DNA of 64,000 nucleotides, from positions 20,183,579 through 20,247,578 of the forward strand of contig NC_090781.1 in assembly GCF_040054535.1 (NCBI RefSeq), in the 5' to 3' direction. Source of the DNA: Antennarius striatus. Taxonomy: Eukaryota > Chordata > Actinopteri > Lophiiformes > Antennariidae. Position numbers and translations under genes: made by a program. Below the pieces are notes generated by a model. It had not been told where the DNA came from, searched no databases, and worked only from the letters and a program-made list of their open reading frames with translations. This document shows positions 31,786-51,095 of this stretch, piece by piece; the stretch's first letter is position 1, and every line of letters starts with the position of its first letter.

Positions 31786-34161
31786 GGTGAACAGCCATCT
31801 CACCCAAAACTGTCCTGTTAAATATTACCAAACTCGGTGGGAACTTTGTCCTGTGCTACACACAGATGTAAATATAGAGAGGGACTCAAACTCCAACAAT
31901 GTCTGGTGTGTTTCCCTCCACCTTCTTCAAATAAATGGATGTGGCCACACCGGATGAAGGTCAACGTGTAAACATGTCAGATGTATGGTGGCTCTGGATG
32001 GTAACGTCAGTCTGCAAAAATATCTCTTTAACGTTGGGATGGATTGATCAAGTCCATTACTGCTATTTTTAACTCTTTTTTGTGTTATTCTCCCCTGGCT
32101 TGAGCTCAACAAAGCAGATTCATATAACTTTGAACTAGTAAAAATGAACAAATAATCAAATTTAAAGACTTTTCTGTGAGCTATTTTATGTTCGGTGCTA
32201 ACTAGCATGTTACTATGACAACATGCTTCATGAGGGCATCATCTACTACATTTTAGCATCTTAACAGCATCATTGTGAATCGGCTGCTGCAGTGTCCTGC
32301 ATGGTTGTAGACTTTTAGCTTCATTTCCAGGCTTTGTCTCATTAGAGAAAAATAAATGTTATCAATATTTTGTCATTTAATGTCATTTGACTAAGTTTCA
32401 TCATCAAAGTTCCTTAATTCTAATGGTACTGTGAATACCTGACACTGATAAACTCTCACATCATGCTCTAAAATGCCTCCAAAATACAGTATGTTGTGTC
32501 TCATCATTACCGGAATCTCTCGGGACATTTTCTTTCTTGTTTTGCCCCCCCACCATACAGCTCAGACCGCACAACAATCATTAATCTATAAATACATGGA
32601 CAAAAGGCTTCAAAATATAACAAAGTCAAACCTCTGAGGGTTTTTTTAAACAGCCTACTTTATTGCATTTTCCACTGCATCTAAGTCTTAGTCACATGTT
32701 TCACTCTTCATTCAACAAAGTGCATTGATTAGACAGCAGTATTGGCAGGAGTAATCGTAGTGGTGGTGAAGTAGTTTGCAGTCTTGCAATATGTGCATTT
32801 TTTTTTTTCTCATGTGGCCGTTAGAAGTCTTAGTTTGCATTTATACAGTTGGTTGATAGACGGAGTCTTCAAGGCTCTGCTGCGATAAAAGGACAGAGCG
32901 CTAACTGCAGAATGAGTTATGAATCTGAAGTAAATGCCAAAAGTGAAAGTATGCCAAGGTAATGTGTTTCCGAAAAGGTCGCTGCCTCATTGTGTTAAGA
33001 AACTAGAATTCCTGAAAGTAAAACATGAGAAATAAGTTTGAGTCAAACAAAATATCTGTTCTGTATTTTACAAAAGCTACTCTTTAAAGTAAAATGACAC
33101 CACTAGGCTACTCTGCACAGTTTCATTCCAGCATGTCTCTAGTCACAAAATATAAAAATTAAGTCAACGTTGCAGTCAAAAGGGAAAGAACTGTGGCCAG
33201 ATGCAGAAGAAGAATCCAGTTTGAACGGCGCCTTCAGCACACAAACGATGAGGAGTCAGGTACGGCCTGGGGAGGGTGGGGAGAGGTGGGTGACTGGGTG
33301 GTTTGACGAGGTTGGGGGGGGGGTCAAGCATCAGGGGTCGGGGGGAGATGGAACAAGAGGCTCCTTCAGGCTGAAACACAGAAGAAAAAAATCAAACAAG
33401 GTCGCACATTCCCACAGTTGTCTCTGACGGCGGGGGCATCCACCGCCACCGCCGCTGCGCCTGTGCCACCCAGCTCGCCCGCTCCTCCGGAGGCGCATCT
33501 GAAGCTCACTTAGCAGCTTCCTCTTAACGAGGCGTGACAGGGGCTCGCAGGGGTTGGAAGGCAGTTGATAGCGGAGGGAGGCATCCCTTCAAAGCCAACT
33601 TTGTGGCTGTTCCTACAGTGGATCACGGATGCCTGGCATGCAAAAGAGGAGGGACGGCCTTTGAAGATTGAGATTGTTATTGTGATTAGTATCATCATCA
33701 CTGCCCCAAAGGGGGCTTATTTTGGATGTTTTTGTCTTATGGCTCCATCTGACCCTCAGGCTCTTTGAGTGTTCACTGAAGCTGTTTGGAAATTGAGAAA
33801 GCAGTGGAAAACCCCTTCAAATAGGCTGGCTGCTTTATTTCTTTTCCGCTGATCGATCACCTCAGATGGCATAGCAACAGTACACTAGCTCCACACCAAC
33901 AAGCAGGTGTAGAGACTATCAACGCTGATGTGTGAGACTCATGCATCCCATTTGTAAAGGCTACAGCACTCCAGTGAATACTAAAACACTGTTTGTGCTC
34001 AGATGAGTCAGTGAGGCTGATGAATTTTCTCTTATCATTCGTTAGCTTTTGATTTAAGACCAAGATCAGGCAGGTAAATGGAATAAAACACTATTCTGCT
34101 TGCAGGTTAATCTTTTTTAATAATCCTGTTACACAAATACCAAATAATAAAAGCGTGAAGA
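31786..34161. other. Intergenic interval between IGSF5 and SH3BGR
   Basis: No gene seen. A GC- and CpG-rich patch at 33420-33500 (CCACCGCC-type runs) stands out from AT-rich surroundings. In mammals B3GALT5, a single-exon glycosyltransferase, lies between SH3BGR and IGSF5. No frame of that size or with its motifs is present here. Confidence 0.5.
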
Positions 34162-34167
34162 TTTATT
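34162..34167 (-). promoter_or_regulatory. SH3BGR polyadenylation signal AATAAA
   Basis: AATAAA on the minus strand about 135 bases beyond the SH3BGR stop codon. Confidence 0.5.
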
Positions 34168-34301
34168 TATGTTGTGGAAATACCTGCTACCAATTCACTC
34201 AATGTGTTACTGCCCCCTAGTGGCGCAGGGAGGACACTGAATCTACATAGTGGAGTGCAGTTTTACCTGGGTAGCGGTCAATGTTGCAGGCCAGACTTTA
34301 A

Positions 34302-42357
<8,056 letters not shown>

Positions 42358-42467
42358 GTTGTTAAAATCTGTTTTTTGTAGCGTCTATGCAACAAGTAGG
42401 CCCTTAAAGGAGCAGGCAGCCTCCCCTATTATTAGAGCTCAACCGGGACGGAGACATAGCACCGCGA

Positions 42468-42468
<1 letters not shown>

Positions 42469-42556
<88 letters not shown>
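42469..42556. repeat. (CA)n microsatellite in the SH3BGR promoter or 5'UTR
   Basis: 44 uninterrupted CA units, read as TG repeats in the SH3BGR direction, only 112 bases upstream of its start codon. The repeat therefore sits in the 5'UTR or core promoter. Length variation could affect expression, by inference. Confidence 0.95.
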
Positions 42557-42558
<2 letters not shown>

Positions 42559-44711
42559 CAGGGGCTATTTTTGTCTTGGGGCTCCATTAGTGGGCTGATT
42601 GGCGGGTGTCCCCGAGGGTCGCAGCGCCACACGACCTGATTGGCAACTTCAGCTGTCCGTTGGTGTCGCGTCCAGCTGCCACTGCGTGCTTATATGGACA
42701 GAAATAGTAGAGGACCGCTGTGTAGGCTTTAAGTCTTTGTTGTCCAAAAGCAGAAAATTGGAAATGTTTATTTGCCCCACAACTAAAATAAGAGCAGTGT
42801 TCATTAGAGTTCTTCAGCGTTATGAGAGAGACATCTTCAAACTCTTTTGCCAGAGTCAGATTAAATTAAAAAAAATTGTATACCGTGCATGGACTGCCCG
42901 AGAGCAGATGAGTTTTCCACATTTAAATAATTCTTGTGTGAAAAATTAAATCTCATCCATGTTGGTATGTTCCTAAACACCTTCCTGCCCCCTTTTCCAG
43001 AATGTTTTGGTGCCCTAAATAATTGCTTATCGTTTTTTCCCTGTCAGTGCATCTCTCAATGTCAATTTCAATTTTAACCTATAAAATGGAAAAGGTTATA
43101 TTTAAATATATTTAGGTGGAAAATCATATTTTTTGACAACCCAAAATCTACTAAGAATAGAAATTATTCCAAATGTGACGCATGAAATTTCTGAGTGTGT
43201 CCTTGTTTTAAGACAGGCCTTTTAAATAAAATGCCTGAGGTGAATTTTTTTAAAATTAAATCTTAGGACAACTCTTTCACGTTTCGAGCCAAGGACATCA
43301 GTTCGCCTCCTAAAACTACATCAGGAAGCTGCAATCAGGTGTCGGACCCGCAGCCTCAGCCGATGGATCAGGACTAGGACCAAGCTGAAGATTCCCTCTA
43401 TCGCCACACGGCGGCGCTGCAAGACTTCCAAGACTAATCAATCTTCCACAGATGAGTTGGGTTCAGTTTGTCCGTTAGATGTCTGTCATGCTCACTGATC
43501 GGATTCCAATCAGTTCCAAAGAGTCGAGGCTGTTATATTGGTACTCATTCTTTCATCTACTGGAAACTTTTATTCAATATATTAGCTCCTTCATTTCTCC
43601 AAGGAGCAAACGTGATTTATTTGAAAGTCTTGCCTTAATATTTCCCCAAATTACCAGATAATTGCATAATTGCCCAGAATTCATAACAGCAGGCAGTTAT
43701 TTTCTTACATTTGTACCACCGGCCTTATTCTGTCCAGATCCTCTGGGAGCTGGCAACATCAGTCCTGCACACAATGCATGGTGGCATATGTTCCTGCTGT
43801 GACCATTTAGCAAGGCAGCTCTAAGCCACACAGGAAACGAGCTGCTCAGCATGAAGGACGAGCTCCAACACCTGCAGCTGCTCAGCCACGATCACAGCCC
43901 GTGGAGGAGGGAGGAAGTCCGCCCCATGGTTAACCGAGGCCCCTGCAAAGCTCCGGGAGGAGAGGAAGAGGAGGAGTATGAGGAAGCAGCAGCGTGCTGG
44001 TGAAATGGTCCGTTTGGATTTTCCTCTCAGACATGGATATTTAAAACACGAATAATAATTAGTAAGCCAGTTTTATTTTTTAGGTTTAAAAGGCAAAATT
44101 GGAATACAAGGTGCTTTTGTAGGCCAAAATTGAGGAGTGAAATTTCAAAACTTTTTTTTCTTTTTCTATCTTGAATAAGAACAACCAACCCCTCCAGCAC
44201 AGAATGTTTTAATGTTCTTTTCCGTTCCCAGAGACCGGATGTGGTCGTCTGGCTACAAAACAAAAGCACCTAATGCTAACTTTGGACTGCCGGTGTAGAA
44301 GACATTGTTCGGTGACGTGTTGGTACTGGTGTTCCTACGATAGAAGGTTCAGTGTTCTTCTTATTGTAGACTATTCTGAGCCACAATTAGCCTGCCGGGA
44401 CCCTGTGCCACCCATTTTGGCGCTCTTGTTTTGTAAGCCAGGTGACCACTTCCGGTCCCAGAAAACAAAATATGATCGAGAAGCCAAAAAGTGATCCAGT
44501 TTCGCTTTTGTATTTTCATTTTTTTAAATATATAAAAAACAAAAGGTAATAATGGAATCGTTTTTTATTACACTGAATATGCAACATATTTAAATGAAAC
44601 ACAAAATAAGTACTTGTCATTAATTTTTTTGAGATCATCCAAAACAGAATTATCAAAAGGTACACAGACTGTCGATGCTGTTCAAGGCTAATTACATGAA
44701 ACATCAGTGTT
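42557..44711. other. Intergenic interval upstream of SH3BGR
   Basis: No gene recognised. LCA5L lies between SH3BGR and GET1 in human. I see no coiled-coil exons of that type on either strand here or at 46200-47330. Confidence 0.45.

Positions 44712-44807
<96 letters not shown>
44712..44807. repeat. (GATA)n microsatellite forming the 3' tail of the adjacent LINE
   Basis: 24 perfect tetranucleotide units, reading ATCT on the minus strand. It directly follows the LINE end 'cgtcgggattattaaaat'. Fish LINEs of this type commonly end in short ATCT repeats, so this is an expanded element tail. Confidence 0.95.
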
Positions 44808-46195
44808 TTTTAATAATCCCGACGGAAATTGTATATAACCACTGCTCAGGCATTACATAACGAATAAATACTGGAAAAACACCAGGACAAAAAGAAACAC
44901 TGACATCACAGGACATAACACAAGACAAACACTACACTAACAGACACATGCAGGATTAACAGGACTTATATACTAAACTATAACTAAAATATAAACAGTT
45001 TAAATTAATTTAAAATATAAACAGTATAGAATTAAAATATAAACAGTATAACATTAAATTAAATCTGTTCAACCATGTGCTGACACCCCCCCCCCCCGCT
45101 CCTCCTGACAGAGTCATTGTACCCCTGATGGCACGGGGCACGAGGGAGGACCTCAGTCTCTCTATGGAGGTGATGTGTGACAGCAGTCTGCTGCTGGAGG
45201 TGCTTCTCAGCTGGTAGAAGGTGGTGTGTAGGGGGTGGCTGGTGTTGTTCATGATAGCCCTGGACATGGTCCTGCTCTCCAGAAGCGTATCCACAGAGTC
45301 CAGGCTCAGACCAACCACTGAGCCAGCTCTGCGGATGAGTCTGTTAAGACGATCCATATCTCTTTTCCTGGCCCCACCACCCCAACACACAATGGTGTAT
45401 GACAGCACACTGGAGACTACGGACTGATAGAACATGAGAAGGAGCTCAGGACAGATGTTGAAGGAGGCCAGCCTCCTCAGGAAGTACATCCTGCTCTGCC
45501 CCTTCTTGTACACACAGTTGGAGTTGAGTGACCAGTCCAGTCTGCTGTCTAGCTGCAGATCCTGGTACTTATAGTTTTCTACCACCTCCACCTCACTGCC
45601 CTCGATGATCACTGGCTGTGGAGAAGGAGGTGCCCGCAGGAAATCCATTACCATCTCCTTCGTCTTGGAGATGTTGAGCTGGAGCTGGTCCTGTTGGCAC
45701 CAGCCCACAAAGTCAGCCACCAATGCCCTGTACCCCCCCTCATCACCCTCCCAGATACATGCCACAATCGCAGTGTCATCAGAGTACTTCTGTATGTGGC
45801 ATGTATCCGAGTTGTGCTTGAAGTCTGGTGTGAAGAGAATGGGGGAGAGAACGGTCCCCTTTGGCGCCCCCGTGCTGCTGGTCACCGTAGAAGACAAACA
45901 GTCCCCCATACGGATGTACTGGGGCCTGTCCGTTAGGTAGTCTGTGATCCAGCTCACAAGATAGGGGTCCACAGCCATGGAGGTCAGTTTATGCTGCAGG
46001 AGCCTTGGCTGAGTGGTGTTGAAGGCACTCAAAAAGTCAAAGAAGAGCACCCTGATGGCACAGCCCCCGACATCCAGGTAGGAGAGCATGCAGTGGAGGA
46101 GGTACAAGACAGCGTCGTTAACTCCAACCTTGGCCTGATAGACAAACTGGACAAGGTCAACAACATCAACAACAACATCCGAAAAGAAAAAAAAA
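44712..46195 (-). mobile_element. Rex1-like (CR1-related) LINE, 5'-truncated, frame still open
   Basis: The minus-strand frame at 45010-46260 covers the C-terminal two thirds of a non-LTR reverse transcriptase. Landmarks in order: FVYQAKVGVNDAVLYLLH, FFDFLSAFNTTQP, SWITDYLTDRPQYIR, APKGTVLSPILF, the catalytic YSDD, LNISKTKEMVMDF, a YLGI-equivalent region reading NYKYQDLQLDSRL, and the RLIRRAGSVVGLSLDSVD tail. It has no stop or frameshift across roughly 370 residues, so the insertion is fairly young. The segment between SPILF and the YSDD box looks a few residues short. Sequence 5' of about 46195 is absent. No endonuclease domain remains, so it cannot move on its own. I judge Rex1 the best match from the motif wording and ATCT tail; the clade is less certain than the class. 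Confidence 0.85.
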
Positions 46196-47336
46196 GGGTT
46201 GACGGGTAGAAACCATAATGGATGGACATAGAGCTGCAAAGACACAATATTTACTCCCAAAGATTCCTAAAAGGATTTACCAAAAAAGATGTGGAAGCAC
46301 AACAGGGGGCTCAAGCTCAATTTGTCTGTACTGTATCTGATGTGTTATGCATGAGTGAATGCATGAGAGGCTTTTCTGGTAGACAGGGCTAGAAAGTGAG
46401 ATGTCTCAAACAGACAAGTTCATCCTTGTCCACGCTGAGGCCAGGAATCTTTTGGAGTTGGAAAATAGAAGAATGGTCGTAAGAACAGGAGAGTTTACTG
46501 GACACATTATATCATTCAAGTATTATGTTGAGTATTTTACTTGCCCAGGTTAGGTTAAGGTCTTAATTTATGCTGATTCCACAGGACATTTGAAGATGTG
46601 TCCACACCTCTGCAGTTGTTCATGAAATTCAGATAGTATAGATTTGTATCTGAAGGATAAATTCTGTTTATAATTTCAGTGCTGTTATAAATGACTGCAA
46701 TGTTTGGTACTAGGAACTCAGAAGAGACATCTATAAATGGCACATTTGAAGAGTATCACCAAGAGGATACTGTGACGCATGAAGGTGAGCTGTTGTGTGT
46801 CACAATAAAATTGCTGTCTGAAAATACACGTCAGAAAGACAAAAGATACCACTAACAATTATTTCCAGGATAAACAAACTTGTTATATACCATGAACTGC
46901 GGGGGAAAACTTGGGTTTTTAAGAGGGAGTTTAATAAGTTTTGTACTCAGATCATTTTGTGTTTTAAAGTGTCAGAACAGAGCAATATGGAAGCAAAGTA
47001 TTCTACATTCCGTATTCTACATTCCCAATGTATACACCTGAACCTCCGACAGGATACACCTTCAAAGTATTCAGAACCTGCACTGATGAGTAGATATCTA
47101 CGGAGGTAGTGTTGTATTTATGAACCTGCTTAACCAAATGGGAAATAAGAGGTGAAGGCAGCCCTGAGAACACAGTATTTTCTAAAATATGATACCGGTA
47201 TAAGTTTATTGTATGGTATGATATAGTATTTTATAAAGTATAGGGCAGATCTAACAGAAACAGAACACATTGTGGTCTGAATAACTGTTTTAAACCCAAG
47301 AGTGACACGAGACCCACCAGTATCCATTGTTTTAGT
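46196..47336. other. Intergenic interval between LINE and GET1 3' end
   Basis: AT-rich sequence with no exon or recognisable repeat family. Short open frames only. Confidence 0.5.
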
Positions 47337-47342
47337 TTTATT
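47337..47342 (-). promoter_or_regulatory. GET1 polyadenylation signal AATAAA
   Basis: AATAAA on the minus strand about 350 bases after the GET1 stop codon. Confidence 0.5.
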
Positions 47343-47688
47343 GTAATTTTACTTCATGAAAAAACGCCACATGTTTTTGCTCCAGTCCCATTTAATGATA
47401 CTGGGAGACATTTTCCCCCCTTACAGACACTTTTACATTCCAAAATCAATGTTTTGAAATAATATACAGTCAAACTTGGTCAAAGTGAACAAAATATAAA
47501 AAAATAAGACCATATTGCAACACGACACTATCAACACCAAATTACTTAGCATTTTTACAAAATTAGCATTTTTAGGCCAACTCCTGTTGGGTTGGCCTCA
47601 AACACCAGGAGCATTTAAAAAAAAAAAGACTTTTAATCCTCAAAATATTCATAATTTAGAAAAGCAGTCCAAATAACTCAGCTGGAGT

Positions 47689-50352
47689 CTAGCGGATGGC
47701 ATGGAGTCCCAGAGTAACTACTTTGTTGCAGACCACCAACCAGCATGTGATCCCCACTCCACCTGAAGGGAGGCAACAGCTGAATGAGCATTGACGACTC
47801 AATTCATAAATAAAATATGAAGATAATTCAAGTACCTGCAACTCCTGTTGGGAAGGCTACAAGGCGTTCCACTGGGGCGATCCATTTACTGGGGACCACG
47901 GTCACCGGATCAGGATAATACTTCCATATCAAGGAGATCATCAGAGCAGCCTATCAAATAAAAATATGTAACACTTATTTGTAGGCTTGCCTTTTACAGG
48001 TTAGAACTATTTTTATTTGAAGTGCATGAATAGCATTAAAAATACAATTCTTTTGTGATTTCAACCTACCTGCAATATATAGAAGACAATGTTCACAACC
48101 CATTTCATTTTGGCTTGTTGTGCTGTTCTTGATTTCACTGCAGGGGTGAGAAAATACATTTTAGACTTCATCCAAGGATTTTTGAAGCTACCAAATCCCA
48201 ACCCTGCCTTTTTAAGCCATTAATCAGATTCAATAACTTGGTACTACAGTTTGACACCAACTCTGTCATGGTCTATAATAGTCTTTGCTCTGCTGGTTGC
48301 GTGTATTATGATGATAACTGGACAATCCTGGGGGTGACGAGGAAAGACAGCAACAGGCAGCAGCTGTTCCCAATGAACAATGTTCTAAGCAACCTGCAGT
48401 TGGTGCTTTGACTGCATGGATCTTCTGTAATATACACCAACAGATGTGGAAGACACTATGTGCCATTTGAAGGAAAAGTGACAGAGCACAAAGAGAAAAT
48501 TATAGGGCTGGACAAATAAGAACAGTTCTGTAAAAAACGTTTCCTTTGTAAAATTTATGGTCGTTTTTGTTGAAACTGCCAAAGAAAAATATTGTATCTA
48601 GATAATTAATAGTGATGCTGCAAATTGTTACCAGATTCCCCTAATGTTGTGAATTGAGCTGAATTGCATCTCTTTCAGTTGGATGCTGTAATTAAGTTAA
48701 TTTTCCTGTCACAAAATCTATCTTATTTATAATGGTCACAATAACTACTTCCGTCTCTCACCATGTGTTTTCAGTTTGTCTGTCATCTTGTTGATTTTGC
48801 GCTCCAGTCTGGCATATCTAGCAAACTCATCCATCATGCTAATTGAGGCCTGCTCCTTCTTCATCTCCTGGATTTCGGTCCTCATTTCGCTCTCCTGCTC
48901 AGCATCTTTCTGCACCATCTTGGAGAGCTTGAAAGATGGAAAAAGATAATTAATTACAAAATGTCTTCAGGTGAAACTGACCTGCAGCTGGATGAAAAAT
49001 TATTCCCCCATTGTTGGCCAAAGGAGAAAAACAATCATGGTGATCAACTGATTGCAATAACCAAACAAGCAGTTATAGTTATTCGATGCTACTTTCCTCC
49101 CAAAAATTTTGCTCGAAATCTAATTGTAATGACTCAAATTCTCAGGATTCAACAACCTAAAGATAATCCTTTGGCTGAAGTACTACTACAAATCAGATGT
49201 CAAACTATTGTGCCAACCTTCATACACTGATGTGTTTCCTGTTAGGCCCAAATTCTATGAGGAATTAAAAAAGAAGCACATTTCTAGCAGTGAGGCCATG
49301 ATGCTCTGGGGCTCCTTTGCTTTCTCAAATACTGCAAACCTGCAGCATCTAGATCAGGAAATTCTAGAAGAAAACATCTTGACATCTGTGTAAAAGCTGA
49401 GGCTTGGGTGTCACTGAACATTCCAAAAGGAAAATGATCTCATCAGCCATTAAGCTGCAGTTTTAGAAGTCATCCTGGCATGGTCTACTGCAGTAAATTA
49501 AAACCAATAGAAATCCCCTTGTGAGATTTCAAAAGGTGGCTGCAGCACAAAAAACCAGGAACTTTATGTATCTGGAGGCCTTCCTTTGCTTGTGAGCAAT
49601 GGAATAATAACATCAAGCCGGAATGCTTCCGTCTTGATATGCATCACATTTACACTTGAGGCCATAGCTGCCTCAGGGTGCTCCAGTCTACATGATACTA
49701 GACATTTAGTAATAGTCTAACAAACAACTGATTAATAGAATAGTTTGCCTATAAACCTACATATACTGAAGTATATGCATTTTTTCTTTCCAGTTCTAAC
49801 TTGGGTTAATGTTTGCAGAAATGCAGTCATACACTGTAGATTGTGAAGTGATTCTGTAAGACCATAATCTGGCATGTTATGCTTTACTGACTCTAGATCC
49901 CATTTTGGAAAGCTAAATTTAGCAGGAAAGCTAAATTGTAAACACTTATCGTTTGACGTACTATGGTCTCCAAACATGTTCACAGCGGTGCAACACTGAA
50001 ATGTTTCCTCCCTGCGTGCAGCAGCCACTATGCCAGGATGTCGGGGGGGGGGAAAACCCCACCCTCTGGAGGAACAGCCACCGATTTTCCAAGCTAGCAG
50101 GCGAGCTACGTAGCATCGCCATTAACTTTTGTTTACAGTAAGCTAAGATCGCAAACCGTAGCGACTGTAGCTCCAGAAATTAACATTAAACACAAAACGC
50201 CACCATTAGTATAAACGTTAAAGACACTCACGTTATATATCTAACCAATAAAAAACACTTACGAAAGAGGAAATGGTCGGCAGCAGCGTTTTCATGAGGT
50301 TGCAGAGCGAAACAGACCCCAGCACAAGGAACCACACATAGCCGGTCGCCAT
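47689..50352 (-). CDS. get1: Guided entry of tail-anchored proteins factor 1 (WRB)
   Basis: ER membrane subunit that, with CAMLG/GET2, receives tail-anchored proteins from GET3/TRC40 and inserts them. Five exons (minus strand): 50263-50352, 48762-48927, 48070-48137, 47836-47950, 47689-47762. Phases fit, giving 170 residues (human 174). Residues ~5-25 form membrane helix 1 (start MATGYVWFLVLGSVSLCN). Residues ~31-86 form the charged coiled coil that docks GET3, with MMDEFARYARLERKINKMTD nearly identical to human. Residues ~97-120 form helix 2 (WVVNIVFYILQ, LMISLIWKYY). Next comes the loop VVPSKWIAPVERLVAFPTG, then helix 3 (GVGITCWLVVCNKVVTLGL). Intron 1 holds a Tc1-like relic on the opposite strand. 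The start codon is 743 bp from that of HMGN1, head to head. Confidence 0.96.
49200..49620 (+). pseudogene. Decayed Tc1/mariner-type transposase in GET1 intron 1
   Basis: Plus-strand translation shows scattered Tc1-family landmarks in the right order but broken by stops and frame changes. Near 49291: EAMMLWGSFAFSNTANLQ (family: 'SVMVWGCFAASGTGNL'). Near 49420: TFQKEND (family: 'FQQDND'). Near 49505-49600: NRNPLVRFQKVAAAQKTRN, then LEAFLCL (family: 'NPIENLWRDLKKAV...LEAFA'). The acidic catalytic triad is not intact. The element is antisense to GET1 and old; its inverted terminal repeats are not evident. Confidence 0.7.
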
Positions 50353-51095
50353 GTTTGTTTCTCCTCCTCAGCCTTCGAGTTGTTGCAGCTGCGGAGCAGA
50401 TGGGAAACACCGTTCACTCACAATTATTACTCCACTTTGGTTTTGTCGGCGTCGACAATTACATTTATACTTAAAGCACAGTCGCCTTTGCGCCGGAGAA
50501 GAACATGACTCAATGTGGCGTGATTTTTGGAGCTTTTGCAGATAATTAAGACAAGTTGTGTCAAAGCTTTGTCAATGTCAGCAAATGTGAAGGTCGACCT
50601 CAACAAATTAGCACAGGAAAAAAGTGGAGAACTTCAAAGCAGACACGCTTTTTGTACTTCATTTTGTGTAGACATGTTCTTTTTCTGTACCTCAGAACAT
50701 TTTCATGGTCGCCATAGACTTTTCAGTCTACTGTTACTCGCAGCCACCCTGGGACCTGCTGGTCATTAAACAATAAATGTTGTTCTTGGTGACTGATTGG
50801 CATTCATTCCTGCCCACACAGGTAAGGTGTTATGGTTCAAAAATATGTACCCTCCATGTCACAGCCAATCACTGAAGGCGAGAGGCGGGCTTTAATACTT
50901 CCTGGTTGGTTGGTAGGATAAGGGATAAAATGTAATGAGAGGGGGATCCAATCCGGTTTTAGCTGGTTCTAGTACTGGTCGGACTTTTATGTTAAGTTAC
51001 AGACTGTTCTTAAGGTCTAGACAGAGACGCGAACTGCAAAGTAGTTTCCTGAAACATTTCTTGTATCGGCCCTTACAGGAAAAAAAAAAACAAAA
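50353..51095. promoter_or_regulatory. Divergent GET1/HMGN1 promoter region
   Basis: The 743 bp between the two start codons must hold both 5'UTRs and promoters. Two CCAAT boxes lie in opposite orientations: ATTGG at 50796-50800 and CCAAT at 50865-50869. There is no convincing TATA box. CpG-bearing stretches occur near both ends (50440-50520, 50870-51030). The same pair is head to head in human but much farther apart. Confidence 0.6.

Noticed and set aside
44712-44807. Repeat array considered as CRISPR-like
   Set aside because: It is a perfect 4-base microsatellite without spacers in a vertebrate genome.
45605-46209. Plus-strand frames over the LINE
   Set aside because: Antisense shadows of the reverse transcriptase frame at 45010-46260.
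42557-47330. Possible LCA5L remnants
   Set aside because: No coiled-coil exon with splice sites was found on either strand. Only a LINE and unassigned AT-rich sequence are present.
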